A stretch of 64,000 bases of DNA, from assembly GCA_947471745.1 (NCBI GenBank), contig CANJKZ010000724.1:62001-126000 (forward strand). The letters run 5' to 3'. Shown here in pieces: positions 54,001 through 62,070 of the stretch. Within the stretch, counting starts at the first letter, position 1. Each line of letters begins with the position of its first letter. Both the position numbers and the translations under genes were made by a program. Under the pieces are notes generated by a model. It was not told the origin of the DNA and did not search any database. It worked only from the letters and a program-made list of their open reading frames with translations. The DNA is from Closterium sp. Naga37s-1. Its lineage: Eukaryota > Streptophyta > Zygnematophyceae > Desmidiales > Closteriaceae.

Positions 54001-55916
54001 CTGCTCCAATCATCCACTATGGTCAGAAAGTACCGCTCCCCCTTGTGCACCTGAACCGGCAGCGGCCCCACCAAGTCCATGTGGACCAGCTCCAATGGCT
54101 TCTTGCTCCTGCCAGCCACACTATGGAAGGGGAAACGGGTAAACTTTGAGAGCAAACAGATTTCACAATTCTCATCAGGTGGCTGTCCGTTCAGCTTCAG
54201 ACCCTTAACGGCTCCATCTTTCTCCAACTGCTTCAACAAGGGCATTGCCACATGCCCCAAGCGTCGGTGTGCCGTTGCCCAATCCGTATCCCCAGATCTG
54301 GCCGACACTTTCACACCAACCCCTCCAACGGCGTTGCACTCCCCCTGGGATGCAGACCCCTCTCCAGCCTGCCCCCCACCATGCCACGCCAACGCCGGCA
54401 GCTGCCACATGGATCTGTACACGTCCGTACTCTCGTGCAGATCCCAAAGCACCCGATTGCCCAGCTGCCCCTTGTAAGTGCGTGCCCCAGACTTGCCAAG
54501 CTTACGGAGGGAGATGAGGTTGGCCTTGAGTTCAGGAACAAGGAGAACGTCGTGCAGCACCACCGGCTTGCCATCCGCTCCCTTAAACGCAGCTCGTCCC
54601 GCACCAGCCACCTTCAGCGCGTGTCCAGAGGCGGAGCACACCTCGTTGATCGGTGCAGCTCGTACGTGGTCCAGCAGGTTTTTTCGCGGCGTCATTGTCC
54701 AAGCAGCGCCCGTGTCCAACACCCAATAATCCAGGGGGTGCAGCTCTGCTCCAACCTTGGCAGAGGCGTCTCCTTGCTCCCCCTGCTCCCCCTTCTCTCC
54801 AATATGGAAGAACTGGCCCGCGGTGCGCTCCTTCTTCTTTTCCGCACCGCCGTTGCTCTTCGGGTTGTTGTTGGACGAATCGGCAACCATGCTCGCGCCG
54901 TTTTTCTGGTTCCTCCGCGCGCCGCCATCCTGGTGACGATTCTGGGGGGTCCATCCATCGGGTTTCTTATAGCACAAAAACCAGGGGTGCCCCTCCTTCT
55001 CACAATACCAGCAACTCCCTTTCATTTTGCCACCAGCACCCGACTTGCCCCCACGTCCAGATTTCGCACCGCGACCCCAACCGGTACCTCCTTGTTGGTC
55101 GTTGGAGTCGTCGTCCTTCTTTGCACCGCGTCCAGCACCACCGAAGCCACGTCCTCTGCCACGTCGGCTCCCTTGCATCCCATAGCCGCTGCTGCCGTCG
55201 TCTCCACCCCTCAGTTGGCGGCGACGGAAGTCCTCCTCCAGAATCTTTGTCCGCACCCACTCGAGTGTCCACGAGCTCTGGTTCTGCGGCAGGCTCAATC
55301 CGCTCGTGAATTGAAGCCACGATTCCGGCAGCAGCGAGAGCATCTTCAGGCACTTGGTCTGCTCTGGGTAGGTGATTCCTGCGGTCGCCAACTTCGCGTA
55401 GAGGTCGCGCAATTTGTCCAGGACAGGTTGCACCAGCTCTCCCTCGCTCAGGCGCAACGCGGACAGCTCCCTCTCCAGCATCAATGTTGCAACAACGGAG
55501 GTCGGGGCGTGCAGCTCCTTCAACACGGTCCACGCCTTCGGACCGCACTCAACCTCCGGCAGCAGGTGCATGACGTGGTGACGCTGGTTCAGCTCCAAAC
55601 TCTGCGACATCAAATAGTAGCCAGCCGAGGAGCGCTCGTCCCAATCTTCCTGCAGCGCGGGGTCACTCGGTCTAGGCTCCTCCCCAATCATTAGTTTCAG
55701 CAATCCAATCTGACGGAAATAGAGTTGCATTTTCCAGGCCCAATCATCATAGCCCTCACCATTGAACTTCTCGACGGTGAAATTCTTCAGCACCTCCTTG
55801 ACCAGCGAGCCCTGGTTTGTTCGCGCTCCCCTTGGCGCTGAAACACCAGAATCATGGCTGCCGCTACGATCTTGGGCTGAAGATTCACCAGCTCCCGTCG
55901 AGGTGTTGCCCGCCAT
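51071..55916 (-). pseudogene. Copia A Gag-Pol polyprotein, broken in RNase H
   Basis: The Gag-protease-integrase-RT part reads through 1,337 codons from the ATG at 55914-55916, just downstream of the primer site. Visible in order are a copia Gag, a CX2CX4HX4C zinc knuckle (from about Cys302), the protease active site VLDTGA with Asp401 present, the HHCC and DDE integrase, and RT with YVDD at about 1181-1184 (52365-52376). A TAA at 51903-51905 replaces a Tyr codon found in B. Downstream, a 283-bp tandem duplication (about 51349-51631 and 51632-51914) shifts the remainder by one base, so the RNase H and C-terminus lie in another frame (51604-51071). Compared with B it lacks seven codons after LGKSG and has three extra in the Gly-Glu-Gln stretch before the protease. 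A truncated product without RNase H is the most it could make. Confidence 0.95.
51349..51914 (-). repeat. 283-bp tandem duplication inside the copia A RNase H region
   Basis: The segment ending at the shared TTGAACTCC occurs twice in direct tandem: AGCCAAATCA is at 51351 and again at 51634. B has a single copy. The breakpoints share TTGAACTCC or a close form, consistent with microhomology-mediated slippage. As 283 is 94 x 3 + 1, it shifts the reading frame. The nonsense change (TAC to TAA on the coding strand) is only in the promoter-proximal copy, so it probably arose after the duplication. Confidence 0.92.
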
Positions 55917-55948
55917 AGCTACCTATATCGAGGATCACTATAACGCAG

Positions 55949-55960
55949 GCTCTGATACCA
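55949..55960 (-). other. Copia A primer-binding site (initiator-Met tRNA)
   Basis: On the minus strand TGGTATCAGAGC lies three bases after the 5' LTR end (CCAACA AGC). This 12-mer is the standard primer site of plant and algal copia elements and pairs with the 3' end of initiator methionine tRNA. It is intact here, whereas B has one mismatch. Confidence 0.92.
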
Positions 55961-55963
55961 GCT

Positions 55964-56094
55964 TGTTGGTGTAAGGGCCTAATAAACTCAAGCTATTAAG
56001 ACTTTATCAAACTTAAAACCTCTCCTCGGGGTCACCTCCAAGGGTCCTTGGAGTGCTAGCGTAGTAGCGTTGACTCGGGTAGCATTCCGCCGTC
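55964..56094 (-). repeat. Copia A 5' LTR, truncated, with a 249-bp internal deletion
   Basis: Bases 55964-56051 are identical to 49936-50023 of the 3' LTR. The sequence then jumps to the equivalent of 50273-50318, missing about 249 bp. The breakpoints share TTGG, which suggests a microhomology deletion. At about 56092-56094 it meets the LTR fragment of B in opposite orientation, and the remaining ~710 bp of the LTR (its U3 part) is gone. A transcript could not start from a normal 5' LTR promoter. Confidence 0.88.
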
Positions 56095-56297
56095 TGCACG
56101 ATACGCTGCGCGACGTTCAAGGTACTCTTGCTGTTTTGACTAAGTCCCTCTTGATCCCTCTCTCTACAAACTCGGACCCGAGGATAGGGGCTGGTCTTGT
56201 ACCAGGCACCCAAGGACCCTTGGAGGTGACCCCGAGGAGAGGTTTTAAGTTTGATAAAGTCTTAATAGCTTGAGTTTATTAGGCCCTTACACCAACA
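56092..56297 (+). repeat. Copia B 5' LTR, last ~205 bp only
   Basis: The fragment matches 61866-62070 of the 3' LTR with about four differences and ends CACCAACA directly before AGC and the primer site. About 890 bp of the LTR's upstream part are missing. The junction with the fragment from A shares GTC, so it could have arisen by end joining. Together with A's fragment it forms the centre of the ~12-kb palindrome. Confidence 0.88.
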
Positions 56298-56300
56298 AGC

Positions 56301-56312
56301 TGGAATCAGAGC
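56301..56312 (+). other. Copia B primer-binding site, one mismatch
   Basis: TGGAATCAGAGC lies three bases after the LTR end. It differs from the canonical TGGTATCAGAGC in element A at the fourth base. The position is right for initiator-Met tRNA priming, with weaker pairing. Confidence 0.85.
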
Positions 56313-56343
56313 TGCGTTATAGTGATCATCGATATAGGTAGCT

Positions 56344-59300
56344 ATGGCGGGCAACACCTCGACGGGAGCTGGTGAATCTTCAGCCCAAGATCGTAGCGGC
56401 AGCCAAGATTCTGGTGTTTCAGCGCCAAGGGGAGCGCGAACAAACCAGGGCTCGCTGGTCAAGGAGGTGCTGAAGAATTTCACCGTCGAGAAGTTCAATG
56501 GTGAGGGCTATGATGATTGGGCCTGGAAAATGCAACTCTATTTCCGTCAGATCGGTTTGCTGAAACTAATTATTGGAGAGGAGCCTAGACCGAGTGACCC
56601 CGCGCTGCAGGAAGATTGGGATGAGCGCTCCTCGGCTGGCTACTATTTGATGTCGCAGAGTTTGGAGCTGAACCAGCGTCACCACGTCATGCACCTGCTG
56701 CCGGAGGTTGAGTGCGGTCCGAAGGCGTGGACCGTGTTGAAGGAGCTGCACGCCCCGACCTCCGTTGTTGCAACGTTGATGCTGGAGAGGGAGCTGTCCG
56801 CGTTGCGCCTGAGCGAGGGACAGCCGGTGCAACCTGTCCTGGACAAATTGCGCGACCTCTACGCGAAGTTGGCGACCGCAGGAATCACCTACCCAGAGCA
56901 GACCAAGTGCCTGAAGATGCTCTCGCTGCTGCCGGAATCGTGGCTTCAATTCACGAGCGGATTGAGCCTGCCGCAGAACCAGAGCTCGTGGACACTCGAG
57001 TGGGTGCGGACAAAGATTCTGGAGGAGGACTTCCGTCGCCGCCAACTGAGGGGTGGAGACGACGGCAGCAGCGGCTATGGGATGCAAGGGAGCCGACGTG
57101 GCAGAGGACGTGGCTTCGGTGGTGCTGGACGCGGTGCAAAGAAGGACGACGACTCCAACGACCAACAAGGAGGTACCGGTTGGGGTCGCGGTGCGAAATC
57201 TGGACGTGGGGGCAAGTCGGGTGCTGGTGGCAAAATGAAAGGGAGTTGCTGGTATTGTGAGAAGGAGGGGCACCCCTGGATTTTGTGCTATAAGAAACCC
57301 GATGGATGGACCCCCCAGAATCGTCACCAGGATGGCGGCGCGCGGAGGAACCAGAAAAACGGCGCCAACATGGTCGCTGATTCGTCCGACAAGAACCGGA
57401 AGGGCAACGGCGGTGCGGAGAAGAAGAAGGAGCGCACCGCGGGCCAATTCTTCCATGTGGGAGACAAGGGGGAGCAAGGAGACGCATCTGCTAAGGTTGG
57501 AGCAGAGCTGCACCCCCTGGACTATTGGGTGTTGAACACAGGCGCTGCTTGGACAATGACGCCGCGCAAGGACCTGCTGGACGACGTACGCGCTGCACCG
57601 ATTAACGAGGTGTTCTCTGCCTCTGGACACATGTTGAAGGTGGCTGGTGCGGGACGAGCTGCGTTTAAGGGAGCGGATGGCAAGCCGGTGGTGCTGCACG
57701 ACGTTCTCCTTGTTCCTGAACTCAAGGCCAACCTCATCTCCCTCCGTAAGCTTGGCAAGTCTGGGGTGAGCACTAGCACGGATGGGGCACGCACTTACAA
57801 GGGGCAGCTGGGCAATCGGGTGCTTTGGGATCTGCACGAGAGTACGGACGTGTACAGATCCATGTGGCAGCTGCCGGCGTTAGCGTGGCATGGTGGGGGG
57901 CAGGCTGGAGAGGGGTCTGCATCCCAGGGGGAGTGCAACGCCGTTGGAGGGGTTGGTGTGAAAGTATCGGCCAGATCTGGGGAGACGGATTGGGCAACGG
58001 CACACCGACGTTTGGGGCATGTGGCAATGCCCTTGTTGAAGCAGTTGGAGAAAGATGGAGCCGTTAAGGGTCTGAAGCTGAACGGACAGCCACCTGATGA
58101 GAATTGTGAAATCTGTTTGCTCTCAAAGTTTACCCGTTTCCCCTTCCATAGTGTGGCTGGCAGGAGCAAGAAGCCGTTGGAGCTGGTCCACATGGACTTG
58201 GTGGGGCCGCTGCCGGTACAAGGGCACAAGGGGGAGCGGTACTTCCTAACCATAGTGGATGACTGGAGCAGGCTAATGTGGGCGTATCCGCTGAAGCAGA
58301 AAGATCACGCCGCCTCCACGATTCGGGACGATTGGCTGCCGTTCGTGGAGAAGCAAGCGGAGTGTGTAGTGAAGCGGATTAGGACAGACCGGGGTGGTGA
58401 GTTCCTTGGAGCTGAGATGACGGCTTGGCTCAAGAAGCAGGGCATCCAGAGGGAGCTGACCACGGCTTACACCCCACAGTCGAACGGCGTAGCAGAACGG
58501 GCGAACCGGACAATTTTGGAGACAGCTAGGGCGCTGCTCATAGAATCTGGGCTGAGCAACTCGATGTGGCCCCATGCTGTTCGGCACGCCACCGTTGCTA
58601 GGAACAGGGTGCTCACTAAGGTTGGTGATGACTCGTGGGTGCCGTTGGAGAGGTGGCTTGGGAGGAAGCCTCCGGTAGACATGCTGAGGGTGTTCGGTTG
58701 CATGGCAGTCGCCCACGTCCCCAAGACCTACCGCATTAAGTTGGGGGCGAGTGCAATCTGGTGTGTGCATTTGGGGCTGGCTGCCGAGAGCAAAGGATGG
58801 TTGCTGTGGGAACCACGCAACGGTGTGTTGTTTGACAGCAGGGATGTGAAGTTTGTTGAGGGCCTGATGTATGGGGGCTGGAAGCAACAGCCAGAGGCCA
58901 AGATATCACAGGAGATGGAGCAGATCACCATGCAGCTGGACCTGACTCCTAGTGTGCGGGAGGAGGGAGAGGAGGCAGCTGCAGAGGGTGGTGATGAAGA
59001 GAAGGTGCAGGAGGCACCTGCTGGTGGAGGAGGTGATGTGGAGACTAGTGGTAGCACTAGTGGAGCTGCTGGATCCGAGGGAGGAGAAGAGCAGCAGGGG
59101 AAAACAAAGGTTCCTAAGCTACCATCAAGGAGGAAGCCAAAGGGTGTTGTGATGAAGGGATGGGAGACACCCGTCTCTAGGCCAGGACGTACCCGCATGG
59201 CAACGATGAAGCTGACTGCAGGAGAGCAGCAGCTAGGGACCGAGGAGGCATTGCTGATTCTACCGCATGGCTATGACCCGGATGAGGAGGATGAGCCTGC

Positions 59301-60936
59301 GTACTATTTTCTTGCCTCTGCACCAGAGGAACCAGCTAGCATGGAGGAGGCATTAGCTGGACCAGATAGGGACAAATGGCTGGCTTCTAGGGATGCTCAG
59401 TACCAGAGCCTGCTGGAGAATGGGACTTGGGAACTAGTGGTGTTGCCTGAGGGAAAGAAAGCGGTACAATGCAAGTGGGTGCTAAGGATCAAGACTGATG
59501 ACAAGGGGCAGGTCACCATCTACAAGAGTAGGTTGGTGGCTAAGGGGTTTATGCAGAAGGAGAAGCGGGACTTCAATGAGATCTTTGCTCCCACTGCCAA
59601 ACCCCCTACCCTTCGTGTCTTGTTGGCAGATGCAACCGTTAGTGGGAAATTCATTATCCAGATGGATATATCAACGGCATTCCTCAACAGGATTTTAGAG
59701 GAGGAGGTGTTCATGACGCAGCCGCCTGGGTATGAGGATGGTACGGGCAGGGTGTGCAAGCTGAAAAAGTCCATCTACGGCTTGAAGCAAGCGCCACGCT
59801 GCTGGTACCAGAAGCTGGCAGCTGTTTTAGAGGAGATAGGATTCAGGACCAGCAGCTGTGATGAGAGCCTCTTTCTCAAGGGGGAGGGGGAGAAGCTGGT
59901 GCTGTTTCTGGTCTACGTGGACGACATTCTTCTCTTTAGCAGCATCATGAAGGAGATCCAGAATGTGCAGCAGCAGCTGATGGAGAACTTCAAGTGCAAG
60001 AACCTTGGGGAGGTAAAGTACTACCTCGGGATGCACGTGGAGAGGGATCCAGATCACAAGTGGTTGAAGCTGCACCAGGAGAAGTTCATCAAGGAGCTGG
60101 GGGAGAAGTATGGGATTGAGAATGAGCGCAAGGTTGCAACTCCCCTGCCAGCAGAATTCAAGCTTATAAAGGCTGCAGAGGGTGAAGGGGTTGAAGCTGA
60201 GGAGCAGCAGCAATTCCAGTCCTTGGTGGGCAGCCTCTTGTATGCAGCTGTTCACACGAGGCCTGACATCTCTTTCTCGGTTGGGCAGCTGGCTAGGGTG
60301 GTGCAGAATCCATCAGAGGAGCAGGTGGATGCAGCTGAGCGTGTGGTGAAGTATCTGAACTCCCACCCAAGCATTGGAGTTCAATACTCCGCATCTGCAC
60401 AGGTGAAGCAGAAAGGGGTTGAGGTGCTGAAAGAGAAGGGGGAGAGGCTTGGAGAAGGCAGGCTCTTTCTCACTTGCTTTACCGATGCAACTTGGGCTTC
60501 TGAGAAGGAAGATTCTTCATCTGTGGGAGGATACATCTGCGTAGTAGGGGGAGGACCTGTTAGTTGGAGGTCCAAGAAGCAGACGGAGACAGCACTCTCT
60601 TCCGTGGAATCAGAGTACATGGCAATGTTGCACGGGGTGAAGGAGGTGATTTGGCTGAGGAGGTTGTTAGAGGAGATTGGTCAGGAGCAGAAGGTTGCTA
60701 TGCCGCTGTTATGTGATAGCAAGGGGGCTCTTGGAATGGCCAGAAACGCTGTGCTTCATGGGCTGAACAAGCACATGCGTATCAAGTGGCACTGGCTGCG
60801 TAAGGAAGTGAAAAGGGGGACGGTGAATCCGATCTACATCAAGACTCACCAGCAGCCAGCAGACTTTCTCACCAAGAGGCTTGCGGATGAGTCTCATTGG
60901 CGTTGTGTGCGCATGAGTGGAATGAGCATGAACTAG
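56344..60936 (+). CDS. Copia B Gag-Pol polyprotein (1,530 aa), with altered protease active site
   Basis: This single ORF encodes the capsid and replication enzymes of a Ty1/copia retrotransposon. The ATG lies 31 bases after the primer site and matches the start of A. Domains in order are: copia Gag (about 40-250) and an Arg/Gly-rich basic stretch (about 235-300); zinc knuckle CX2CX4HX4C at 302-315; a protease motif reading VLNTGA at 396-401, where Asn398 replaces the catalytic Asp; integrase zinc finger His554, His559, Cys588, Cys591; the integrase triad Asp618, Asp682, Glu718 (DX35E spacing); an acidic linker (about 870-1000); RT with Asp1108 and YVDD 1191-1194; RNase H with Asp1381, Glu1422 and Asp1458; and the usual THQQPADFLTK ending. 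Arg1116 replaces the Gly of the AFLNG motif seen in A. With Asn398, self-processing of the polyprotein should fail. Length and order are normal for copia. Confidence 0.95.
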   Translation: MAGNTSTGAGESSAQDRSGSQDSGVSAPRGARTNQGSLVKEVLKNFTVEKFNGEGYDDWAWKMQLYFRQIGLLKLIIGEEPRPSDPALQEDWDERSSAGYYLMSQSLELNQRHHVMHLLPEVECGPKAWTVLKELHAPTSVVATLMLERELSALRLSEGQPVQPVLDKLRDLYAKLATAGITYPEQTKCLKMLSLLPESWLQFTSGLSLPQNQSSWTLEWVRTKILEEDFRRRQLRGGDDGSSGYGMQGSRRGRGRGFGGAGRGAKKDDDSNDQQGGTGWGRGAKSGRGGKSGAGGKMKGSCWYCEKEGHPWILCYKKPDGWTPQNRHQDGGARRNQKNGANMVADSSDKNRKGNGGAEKKKERTAGQFFHVGDKGEQGDASAKVGAELHPLDYWVLNTGAAWTMTPRKDLLDDVRAAPINEVFSASGHMLKVAGAGRAAFKGADGKPVVLHDVLLVPELKANLISLRKLGKSGVSTSTDGARTYKGQLGNRVLWDLHESTDVYRSMWQLPALAWHGGGQAGEGSASQGECNAVGGVGVKVSARSGETDWATAHRRLGHVAMPLLKQLEKDGAVKGLKLNGQPPDENCEICLLSKFTRFPFHSVAGRSKKPLELVHMDLVGPLPVQGHKGERYFLTIVDDWSRLMWAYPLKQKDHAASTIRDDWLPFVEKQAECVVKRIRTDRGGEFLGAEMTAWLKKQGIQRELTTAYTPQSNGVAERANRTILETARALLIESGLSNSMWPHAVRHATVARNRVLTKVGDDSWVPLERWLGRKPPVDMLRVFGCMAVAHVPKTYRIKLGASAIWCVHLGLAAESKGWLLWEPRNGVLFDSRDVKFVEGLMYGGWKQQPEAKISQEMEQITMQLDLTPSVREEGEEAAAEGGDEEKVQEAPAGGGGDVETSGSTSGAAGSEGGEEQQGKTKVPKLPSRRKPKGVVMKGWETPVSRPGRTRMATMKLTAGEQQLGTEEALLILPHGYDPDEEDEPAYYFLASAPEEPASMEEALAGPDRDKWLASRDAQYQSLLENGTWELVVLPEGKKAVQCKWVLRIKTDDKGQVTIYKSRLVAKGFMQKEKRDFNEIFAPTAKPPTLRVLLADATVSGKFIIQMDISTAFLNRILEEEVFMTQPPGYEDGTGRVCKLKKSIYGLKQAPRCWYQKLAAVLEEIGFRTSSCDESLFLKGEGEKLVLFLVYVDDILLFSSIMKEIQNVQQQLMENFKCKNLGEVKYYLGMHVERDPDHKWLKLHQEKFIKELGEKYGIENERKVATPLPAEFKLIKAAEGEGVEAEEQQQFQSLVGSLLYAAVHTRPDISFSVGQLARVVQNPSEEQVDAAERVVKYLNSHPSIGVQYSASAQVKQKGVEVLKEKGERLGEGRLFLTCFTDATWASEKEDSSSVGGYICVVGGGPVSWRSKKQTETALSSVESEYMAMLHGVKEVIWLRRLLEEIGQEQKVAMPLLCDSKGALGMARNAVLHGLNKHMRIKWHWLRKEVKRGTVNPIYIKTHQQPADFLTKRLADESHWRCVRMSGMSMN

Positions 60937-60967
60937 CATGGAATGATGGAAATGCAGCCGGCAGGCT

Positions 60968-60976
60968 GAGGGGGAG
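60968..60976 (+). other. Copia B polypurine tract
   Basis: GAGGGGGAG lies two bases before the 3' LTR and 32 bases after the Gag-Pol stop. It has the position and composition of a copia plus-strand primer and is identical to the tract in A. Confidence 0.87.
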
Positions 60977-60978
60977 TG

Positions 60979-62070
60979 TGTTGGGTGCAAATTCACATTG
61001 CACGACATCCTGCCATCTGTTTGTACAAGTATGCGTGTGCGAATGCATTTGCGTGTGAATGGAATGTTCGTGTGTTTGTTTGCTTTCGCAATTTTCGCTT
61101 GAAGCATTTGCAGGTACTCGCGCATTGTGCGCTTCGGCACAACATTGTACGCGCTATGAACAGTACAAGCAGAAAGGACGAGCTCGCAAAGGAACCCAAG
61201 ATGGAAGCTTTGCGGTTCGGTTGAATTGATTGCGCAGATTCAGTTCTATCCAACTCGAAATTGTACTGTTTTGTTTGGTTGACTATAGTGTAGCAGGGCA
61301 GGCACTATAGGGGTACAATTTAGGTGAAGGTTGGATGTTGTTTGTCTGTATCTGCATGCTACAGGGCCAGGGGAAACAAGCGGAACCAGCATTTGGCTGG
61401 TTGGGCAAAGACAAAACAGGTTCTGTTTTTAGAACCTGAATCTGGTTGTTGTTTTCCCAGATTGGAAAAACAGAACCAGAGGTTGTTTTCCAACCTACCA
61501 CCTGCTGTTTTGTCCAGCCAGGTTGGTTCTGTTGCTTGGAATTATTTGGGATCATCCCTGGTTGTTCCCAGGTTGATTCCCAAGGTCCTTGCTAGCTAGA
61601 ACTATTTATTCCTTCTCTGTTTGTACCTGAATATAGTCAATTGATTCAAGCGGATTCCTTCCTTGCTGGAATTTCGTTTCTACGCGGTGCGACGGCGGAA
61701 TGCTACCTGAGTCAACGCTAGTACGCTAGCACTCCAATGCTAGGCAAACGCTGTCCGAGCCATAACTTCGTAATGGCAGAACTTTTCGCGAGGCAACTTG
61801 GTTCTTTTTAAAGCTCTTGGAGCGAGCTTCGATATAGGAAATTCTTAGCTTAATCCGATCGACGGTCTGCAGGATACGCTGCGCGACGTTCAAGGTACTC
61901 TTGCTGTTTTGACTAAGTCCCTCTTGATCCCTCTCTCTACAAACTCGGACCCGAGGATAGGGGCTGGTCTTGTACCAGGAACCCAAGGACCCTTGGAGGT
62001 GACCCCGATGAGAGGTTTTAAGTTTGATAAAGTCTTAATAGCTTGTGTTTATTAGGCCCTTACACCAACA
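60979..62070 (+). repeat. Copia B 3' LTR, complete (1,092 bp)
   Basis: The LTR starts TGTTGGGTG and ends CACCAACA, with TGTTGG/CCAACA terminal inversion. It is the mirror of A's 3' LTR at 49936-51028. Bases 61384-61585 hold a cluster of short perfect stems built from GGTT and AACC motifs. The base after it (62071) returns to the outer element's gag. TATA-like AT-rich spots occur near 61600-61645, but I do not assign a promoter. Confidence 0.9.
61384..61585 (+). other. Hairpin cluster within the copia B LTR
   Basis: At least three clean stems are visible. AACCAGC/GCTGGTT (61384-61402, 5-nt loop), CAGGTTCT/AGAACCTG (61417-61438, loop of about 6 nt) and AGGTTG/CAACCT (61480-61496, 5-nt loop) lie in a row, and a weaker CCTGG/CCAGG stem lies near 61555-61575. 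The same stems are recognisable in A's LTR. There the third has a different loop sequence but unchanged arms, and the second has one base changed so that a G-U pair would remain in RNA. A role in packaging, termination or RNA stability is conjecture. Confidence 0.6.

Larger units (their letters stand above)
49936..56094 (-). mobile_element. Ty1/copia element A (minus strand, defective)
   Basis: Element A comprises, in its own direction, a truncated 5' LTR (55964-56094), a tRNA primer site (55949-55960), a broken gag-pol (55916-51071), a purine tract and a complete 3' LTR (49936-51028). It is head-to-head with element B, a close relative on the other strand. The host-side flank before its 3' LTR (GAACC) does not match the far flank of B (GTCTT), so no target-site duplication is visible. 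The coding region has a nonsense codon and a 283-bp tandem duplication in the RNase H part. Transposition by its own proteins is therefore unlikely. Confidence 0.92.
56092..62070 (+). mobile_element. Ty1/copia element B (plus strand, ORF intact, 5' LTR truncated)
   Basis: Element B comprises a 5' LTR fragment (56092-56297), a primer site with one mismatch (56301-56312), a single-ORF Gag-Pol (56344-60936), a purine tract (60968-60976) and a complete 3' LTR (60979-62070). It is a close relative of element A, facing it head-to-head. The 5' LTR fragment and 3' LTR differ at about 4 of ~203 positions. Loss of the 5' promoter region, a damaged protease site and a mismatch in the primer site suggest it is inactive even though its long ORF is unbroken. 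Confidence 0.93.

Noticed and set aside
54252..55694. Plus-strand ORF of 480 codons
   Set aside because: It lies wholly antisense to the copia A gag-protease-integrase frame, and the matching antisense ORF in B (56566-57837, minus) shows it is a by-product of GC-rich coding sequence.
56712..57260. Plus-strand 182-codon ORF inside B (and its twin 55000-55548 in A)
   Set aside because: It is an out-of-frame shadow of Gag; Arg-rich and without recognisable domain.
62052..62070. Extension of the outer gag frame to 62052
   Set aside because: The last residues are encoded by the 3' LTR end of copia B, not by the outer element.
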